Below are positions 58,049 through 64,000 of a stretch of 64,000 nt of DNA, one piece after another. Source of the DNA: Whalleya microplaca (taxonomy: Eukaryota; Ascomycota; Sordariomycetes; Xylariales; Xylariaceae); the NCBI GenBank assembly GCA_022497155.1, contig MU385752.1, forward strand, positions 62,001 to 126,000, in the 5' to 3' direction. Position 1 is the first letter of the stretch, and every line of letters starts with the position of its first letter. Below the pieces are notes generated by a model. The model worked only from the letters and a program-made list of their open reading frames with translations. It was not told the DNA's origin and searched no databases. Position numbers and translations under genes: made by a program.

Positions 58049-58724
58049 GTCAACAAAATGTTTTCACACAGTTATCAATGCCGCGTATTAAAGACTCAAA
58101 AGTCTGTGTAATATAATCATAAAGTCGTGATGGGAATTTGGCAGGCTTCCGATCGCATCAAGACAGGGCTGGAAGACTTGAAATAGTTACCATAGCCCGA
58201 ACCTTAGACCAAAAGACCTAATAAACGTGACTTGCTCCCATATTGGGTCTAAGGTGGGGATGCAATGGGTGTGATATCCAGTATGATATATATAGTAACG
58301 TCATGTTACATGGGTATGTAGTATATTTACTAACCTCGAATGGCTGCCTGGAATGTGCTGCAAAAGAAACGCCATCAATATGATCAATGTAGTACGAAAT
58401 GGAAGCTTGATTTAGCTTATCGTGACATTACCATTTTCCAGATATTCATACAATAAGTGTTACGACCGGCGAGAAACCGCACACGCTCTTGCTTTTAAAT
58501 CCGAGACCATTTTCTCTAATTTATTTACATTAAAGATGGTATATTTTGGGATTCTAACAGCATGTCCCATAAGTAGTATCAATAAAGCTAAAGCATTATC
58601 CAAGTGTAACTCTATTCTTTGTGATCTGCCATCACTAAAGGAACAGATACATGAATCGAGATACACGACTATTACATGATTCTAGTTGTTCAATGATAAT
58701 ACAAGCTTTTCCATGGTATTAGGT
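58049..58724. other. Intergenic region
   Basis: About 680 bp, AT-rich. No supported gene. Confidence 0.4.
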
Positions 58725-60194
58725 TCAAATCTCGCCATCAACTATGTCTTCTGCTACAATATTAATACCCTTGTCGTTGTCGGAAAATAGTATGCGCCAT
58801 TTCTGATTACTTTTAGGTGTCAATACAACTTCGACATCTTTCTTTGGAAGAGGGCAGGCCCTATCCATTACCATATCCTTCTTCGGTTCAACCCATTTTC
58901 CACCGACTGGGCTCACATCGAATCGTACGATTAGCAATGCTAAAAGTGCCAAAACTTCGGTGCTGGCAAAGTGGCGACCTGGACACAGAACGTGGCCGCC
59001 ACCGAAGCCACGGAAAGCAGCAGCAGGATGTCGAGTGGTTTCATCTTTTCTAGTCTTGAGGAACCGTTTATGGTTGACTTGCCCCGTTGTCGGGCCCCAA
59101 AGGGATTGGTCAGAGTGTATGACAGTGTTTGGCATTAAGACGACCCCGCCCTTTTTGAGGAGATATTGAGAGTCCACCAATGTATCCTCCTGAACGATAC
59201 GTGCTGCTACGCTGATTCCATGAAATCGCAAGATTTCCTGCCAAGTCGATACCAGGATAGGGCAGGCCGTTCTAATATGTGCGAGGTCGATAGTGCAAAC
59301 ACCGTCGGGGCCCGTTTGCACTAATCTACTCACTTCTCGTAGGCAGTCCTCGTATACAACAGGATCGGCTAGGACCTGCCATATAAGCCAGAAGGCAGTG
59401 GGGGCAGTGTTCACAATTCCGCCTGCGACCTGACCAATTTCGGTATGGGCCGTATCACTGGTGTCGAGACCGAAAGCGGAATTATGTTTTTGCCGAAGCT
59501 GTACGAGGAGGGAACCATCAAGATGCTTATTTTCCTCGAAATAGCGCTTGAATTCTGCCACCATGACATCTCGAGCTCTTAAACTTTGCCTGGCAAAGAT
59601 ATTTGGCATGAAGTCCATCAAGAGTGTCAGAATTCCGGACTCATACGCAAACCATTCCTTCTCATTCTTAGCATGGCGGAATGGATTAGAAGGTCCATAG
59701 GTGGCATTCATCGTAGCAGCGAAGAGCTCGTGCCGGACCCAGTGGAATAATTTGACAGTGGTCCGACCTTGAGTGGCTAATTGGTCAAACGACGCCGCGA
59801 AGTTCCCCACGGCTGCTCTATTGAGAGCATCAAGGCCCGGCCCAGGGGAGGCCCCGGGAGCAGTAACTCTGGGAAAGCTGCGCACGTACCCGTCTTCAGT
59901 CAGTCGCTTCTCTCCAGCAATTTTTTCCATGCCGCCAGTGCTCACGGCCATGGCTTTGTCGCAGGCTCGAACCTGGATTGGGGAAAAGGCGACAGTCAAA
60001 ATATGACGGTCGATACGCTGAATCAAGGAGAGCGAGTTGACAATGTATAAAGGTGGTCCAGGTACCCGTAAGGTATATATTGGAAAGTTATGTTGGTCAC
60101 TAAGCTCGTCGTCAGAGTCTCAATCATGAACTTCATATTGAATAAGGACAGCATACCGCATTCGAACATAGTAGCCACCCTTTTTGTAAAGCAT
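58725..60194 (-). CDS. Cytochrome P450 lacking its N-terminal membrane anchor
   Basis: 470 aa if started at the in-frame ATG 60194: exons 60194-60157 and 60099-58725. Sequence from KKGGYYVRMR across the junction into FPIYTLRVPGPP is typical of the first beta-sheet region of fungal P450s related to CYP7/CYP8-like enzymes. The I-helix region has GGIVNTAPTAFW, ExxR is EILR (Glu301, Arg304), and the heme loop is FGGGHVLCPG (Cys385). The usual ~50 N-terminal residues with the ER anchor are missing: immediately upstream lies LTR-like repeat copy D and then AT-rich DNA. The catalytic core is intact, so it could be a recently truncated gene or a soluble variant; expression is uncertain. It is 45 kb from the PKS, so no cluster role is claimed. 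Confidence 0.82.
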
Positions 60195-60245
60195 ATATCA
60201 CAGTTACAGTGTGTACAAAGATCATTTAGGTGCTGCTGTAATTAC
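60195..60245 (+). repeat. LTR-like repeat, copy D (terminal ~50 bp)
   Basis: CACAGTTACAGTGTGTAC then GATCATTTAGGTGCTGC and TGTAATTAC match the 3' part of copy A (18622-18670) with about eight substitutions. It abuts the first in-frame ATG of the P450. Confidence 0.7.
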
Positions 60246-60319
60246 TCTAGTAAAATTGTATTAAAATTTAAGATCCGAAGGATCTTCTAGTTATAAAAGA
60301 TCTCTTTTTAAGCTTATAA

Positions 60320-60345
60320 ATCTCGGAGCAATATTGCTCCGAGAT
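60320..60345. repeat. 26-bp perfect palindrome
   Basis: Centred on CTCGGAGCAATATTGCTCCG, with matching AT/CG flanks; it can form a 13-bp-stem cruciform. It stands out as GC-containing inside AT-rich DNA. Confidence 0.85.
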
Positions 60346-61220
60346 CTATAGGCTTAAAAAAAATCTTTAATATCCTTATTATTATAATATACCCCTTATT
60401 TTAGCAGGAAATCCTAAAAAAATATTTATAATTATATAAATATAAATAAAAATAGCTGCCCGAAACTTGCTTAATAAATATATAGCTATATCTATAATCT
60501 GTTATTTAGTAACTTATTAAAGTTTTAGCTAACGTAGTTAGAAATAGCTTTCCCGGTAATGATCCCGTTAGTTGCTATAAGATCTTGTTTTTTATAATAT
60601 TATAAGATTTTTTTTTAATGCTTAAGATCTTTTAAATTTCTCGAGTATTATAATAACAATTTTATAAATCTTTAAAATGTTTTCGCGATTATTGCACTTT
60701 TTTTATTTATATCGCTAATTTTATTATAACGATTGTTAAATATTATTTTCGCGTTTTTAGATTTTTTATTATTATTTTAAATTTTCTTGTAGTAAGTAAT
60801 TATATAATTATATATATTTAAAGTTATATTTAATTAATAAATATATAGATTTTTATAACTATTATTTTAGATTATAGCTTTAAAACGTAATCTTTCGGTT
60901 TATAGCTGTAAGTATATCTGTTACGCTTGCTAAAAGATCGCTAAACTTAAAAAAGAGCGTTATGTTTGTAAAAAAGAAGCGATATATTTTTTCGTTTGTT
61001 TATATAAGTAATATTGCGCTATTAACCTAAAGTATTACTATATTATCTTTAAGGATAATTAGCTTTTATTGCCGAGCTTTTCGCCGGGTTTGCTTCCCGT
61101 TTTCGCTTTTAGTAGCGAAATTTCTAAGCTTATTATTTAAAACTTTTAAGGCTTTTTGGGGGACGATTTTTTGCGTCCCGGCAGTAAGATTTCCGGTAGT
61201 AAAAGCTTTTTTAAGGAGCT

Positions 61221-61280
61221 TAACGATAGTAAAGACTCTTTCGAAAAGCCTAAAAATAGTAAAGACTCCCCCGAAAAGCC
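61221..61280. repeat. 30-bp tandem repeat, two copies and a partial third
   Basis: Two adjacent 30-bp units ending in CGAAAAGCC, followed by a third start (TAACGATATT). In one frame each unit encodes a ten-residue repeat of the form N-x-S-K-D-S-x-E-K-P. Confidence 0.75.
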
Positions 61281-64000
61281 TAACGATATTATTATATTTA
61301 AATAGCCCAAAAATAAGCCCGAAGTTTATATTATAAAAAAAAGGGGCGAAAAAGCGGTATTTTTTTTAATAACGAAAATAAGGAGAAGTTTCCGGATAAT
61401 AAAATAGAAAAGCAGGTTCTGTTTTCCGAGATTTTCGATCCCGATTCCGGTAATAAGTAGGAGCCGAAATAAATTGTCGAGCTTTTAAAGCTCGATTTTA
61501 ATAAAAACGATTTTAATATCCCTTTATTTTTTTTCTCTATTTACTAAAAGCCTAGCTTTATTAAATTTCTAAATTTATTAAGTAATAGAAATAATACTCT
61601 TTTTTAGGCTTTAATTATTCCCAAAAAAAACTCCGGCACTAATAATTTTATAATAACCTTTATGCCGCTTTTAATAATTCCTTCCGGTACTTTTAGCGTT
61701 ATAACTCCGAGCTTTACCGATACTTTTACCCGTAAAAAAAAAAACATCCCGCGCCCTAGCGCTATTTCTATTTTTCGCGCCGATTTTTATATTTGTTATA
61801 TTTATATTTTAAAACTTAGTAAAGTCGCGTTTTATAAATGCCTAAAAGTATTTCGGGGCTTCCGCTATTATAAATGCGGCTCGGGTTATTTTTATTGCCT
61901 AAAATAAAATCTTTTAAATCTTTTTTAAGAAATTTAATAAGCTAATATAAATTTTTATAGCTTTTTTTAGCTTTTTTATACCGCTTGCTGCTATATTTAT
62001 TTACGTAATACTACCGATTTTGCCGTAAGTTCTTTTAGCGATTTTAAAATTAATAATATATTAATTTTTATAGCGTTATTAGGCTTTTAGTAAAGATTTT
62101 AGTAAGCTTATTATATATATTTATGAAAGGCTATTACGCTAAGATATAATTTTATGATATTAAATAAGTGTTTATTTTCTAACTAAAGAAAAAAAGAAAA
62201 TTAAAAAGGTATATCGATATAGCTTGAGAGTATTTATATTAGCTTTCGAGAGTTATACTGCTATATCGGCTTATAATTGCCGATATTTCCTATTATAATA
62301 TAGCTTATTATATTACCCCCCTCTTTACTTTTTGCGCGATTATATCGCGTTTTTTATGCCCGAACGTAAAGTATATATAGATTTTTGTTAATTATTAGCC
62401 TTTTTAATTATTGATAGTTTATTTTATTATTAATTAAGCCCGGTTTAGGAAATAGTATAAAGGTATTTTTATAAAAGAATTTTTTTGTTATAAAAGTTTT
62501 TAATTTTACGTTACTATTAGCTAATCGAGTATAAAGTAAACGCGCGTAAAATTAAAACTTAATTCCCGCTTTTAATTAGTTTTTTATTTAGTAGTTAAAT
62601 TTATTTTTAAATTAATAAGTTAATTTCCGTTTCTAATTAATTTAAATGCGTAATTAACGTAATATGTAATTAATTTTTATAATTAATTGCGCGATTAAAT
62701 TTTTTTTAAGGTCGCTTAAATATCCCGGGCCTTTTTTTCGAAATTCCTTTTTTTTTTCTTTTTTTTTTAGGCTATCTATAAGTAAAAATCTATTTCCTTA
62801 ATTGTTTACTTTATTCTCCTATTTTCTAATTTTCTAATTTTCTAATTTTTTAAACTTTTAATTTTTTAATTCTTTTATTTTTTTATTATTTAAGTTACTA
62901 ATATATTTTCCCGTAGTGTTTTTATAACGCGCCTTTTTTTTTTTGCCGCTATTTTTGCTTATTTTCGCTTTCGCTGCCGCCGCTATATTTTCGTTTTATT
63001 TCCCTTCCGGCTCTGCCGTTCTTAAGCCGCTTGTTTGCGTTACTTTTGCGGCTTTTTTTTTTTTTACGTATTATATCCTATACCGCTTTTACGTCAGCCG
63101 TATAACTAAAGATTCTTCCGCTTTTTATTCCGATTAAACCTATAAGTTTTTTTTTTTTTTTTAATTCTAAAATATTTTAAATATAATATTAACTATATTT
63201 AGCTATTTATAATATACGGTATATAAAATATACTAAAAGTTATAATTATTTTATTGTAAATTATTTCTCGTTTTTTCTGTTTAAGTACCGCTTTTTAATC
63301 CCGTTTTATAATTATTTATAGGTATTAAGGTTTATTTTTTTGCTATTGCCTTAATAAAAGTTTATCGAACTTACGATAGCTTAAATTTTAATAAATTATT
63401 TATTCCTTCCGCTTTTTTATAATGCCCCCATTATTTATTTTTTTTATTTAGCTTTTGTTACTGCTTAAAAGTCGGCCGGAACGCGGGCGTAATATGCTAT
63501 TAACGCTATTATATATTTCGAATATATTAAGGTAGGCGTTATAGCCTTAGGTCGGGCTAGGGCCTAATAGTAGCAAAAGTAATATATAAGTTCTTACTTT
63601 ATTTTTCCGTAATTTTTTTTAGCTTATACGTTATATAAAAATAGTTTGTAGCCGCGTTTAAAAAGGTCGCTCGCCTGTTTAAATATATCGTTAATAATAT
63701 TAGCAATATTATAGCTATTACGCGCTTTATAATAAGTAATATCGGGCCTACCGTTTATATATATACTTTCGTTTCCGGTTTTTTTTTTCGGCTTATCCCG
63801 CCCGCTTTTATTATTATTATAAACCTTTCGTTTAGGCGCGGTTTATATAGCTTTTGCTTACATGTTTCCCTTACTTCCGTTAACACTTCTTGCCGTTATA
63901 ATTGCCCCCCTAAATTCCCTCCCGTAAAAGTAGAAAAAAAAGCGATAAATATAAATAAAAAAAAAAAAAACGATAAAAAAAACGAGCTAAATTATTAGCT

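Larger units (their letters stand above)
60246..64000. other. AT-rich, RIP-like isochore with transposon remnants
   Basis: Nearly 3.8 kb that is far more AT-rich than the rest, with TpA everywhere, few CpA/TpG but many retained CpG, the pattern expected of RIP acting on repeats. No intact gene. Coding-like remnants: a 30-bp tandem repeat at 61221-61280, and CGSGYFYC-like zinc-knuckle text near 61870-61900, suggesting a retroelement gag/ORF1. A 26-bp perfect palindrome sits at 60320-60345. Poly-T runs and TTTTCTAA repeats (62821-62847) are present. The isochore continues off the right edge. Confidence 0.75.

Noticed and set aside
58725..60194. P450 as a tailoring enzyme of the polyketide cluster
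   Set aside because: 45 kb away with several unrelated housekeeping genes between, and truncated.

Overview
This window is nuclear DNA of a filamentous ascomycete (Pezizomycotina). The signs are many short GT-AG introns with CTAAC/CTGAC-like branch sites, a highly reducing iterative polyketide synthase, Pth11-like rhodopsin-domain membrane proteins, an RTA1 protein, and an AT-rich terminal block with the TpA-rich, CpA-poor look of repeat-induced point mutation (RIP). I cannot name the species or order from sequence alone.

Layout. 1-15.0 kb is a compact secondary-metabolite locus: a full-size ABC (ABCB) exporter (-, 3' end off the left edge), an FSH1/LovG-like serine hydrolase (-) and, divergent from it, an HR-PKS (+; KS-AT-DH-ER-KR-ACP, no C-methyltransferase). 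15.3-17.6 kb holds a secreted double-domain beta-propeller phytase with an EGF-like insert (-). At 18.4-23.5 kb a GST, the decayed C-methyltransferase end of a different, non-reducing-type PKS, and an aldo-keto reductase lie between two inverted copies of an LTR-like repeat. 25.8-33.4 kb holds an amino-acid permease, a 2EXR-domain fragment, an SDR and an RTA1-family membrane protein. 33.4-46.0 kb is gene-poor and microsatellite-rich, with one convincing small Cys-motif protein at 39.7 kb. 46.0-51.2 kb holds the housekeeping DNA primase large subunit (with MCB-type boxes upstream), an epoxide hydrolase and a small secreted Cys-rich protein. 51.9-56.2 kb holds a decayed and an intact rhodopsin-domain membrane protein, with an LTR-like fragment and a clear 511-bp TIR element (MITE) between them. 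58.7-60.2 kb has a P450 whose N-terminus is cut off at a repeat fragment. 60.25-64 kb is a RIP-like AT-rich isochore with transposon remains.

How the genes fit together. The ABC exporter, LovG-like hydrolase and HR-PKS form a plausible minimal cluster: synthesis of a reduced, unmethylated chain, hydrolytic release, and export. The GST, aldo-keto reductase and SDR could tailor or detoxify the product but also occur outside clusters. The relic of a methylating NR-type PKS suggests that the locus once held an HR-PKS/NR-PKS pair of the kind known from asperfuranone- and azaphilone-type clusters, and that the partner has decayed. No cluster-specific transcription factor is visible. Exon boundaries were read by eye from splice signals and frame continuity; all exon sums given as protein lengths are in frame, but none was checked against transcripts.
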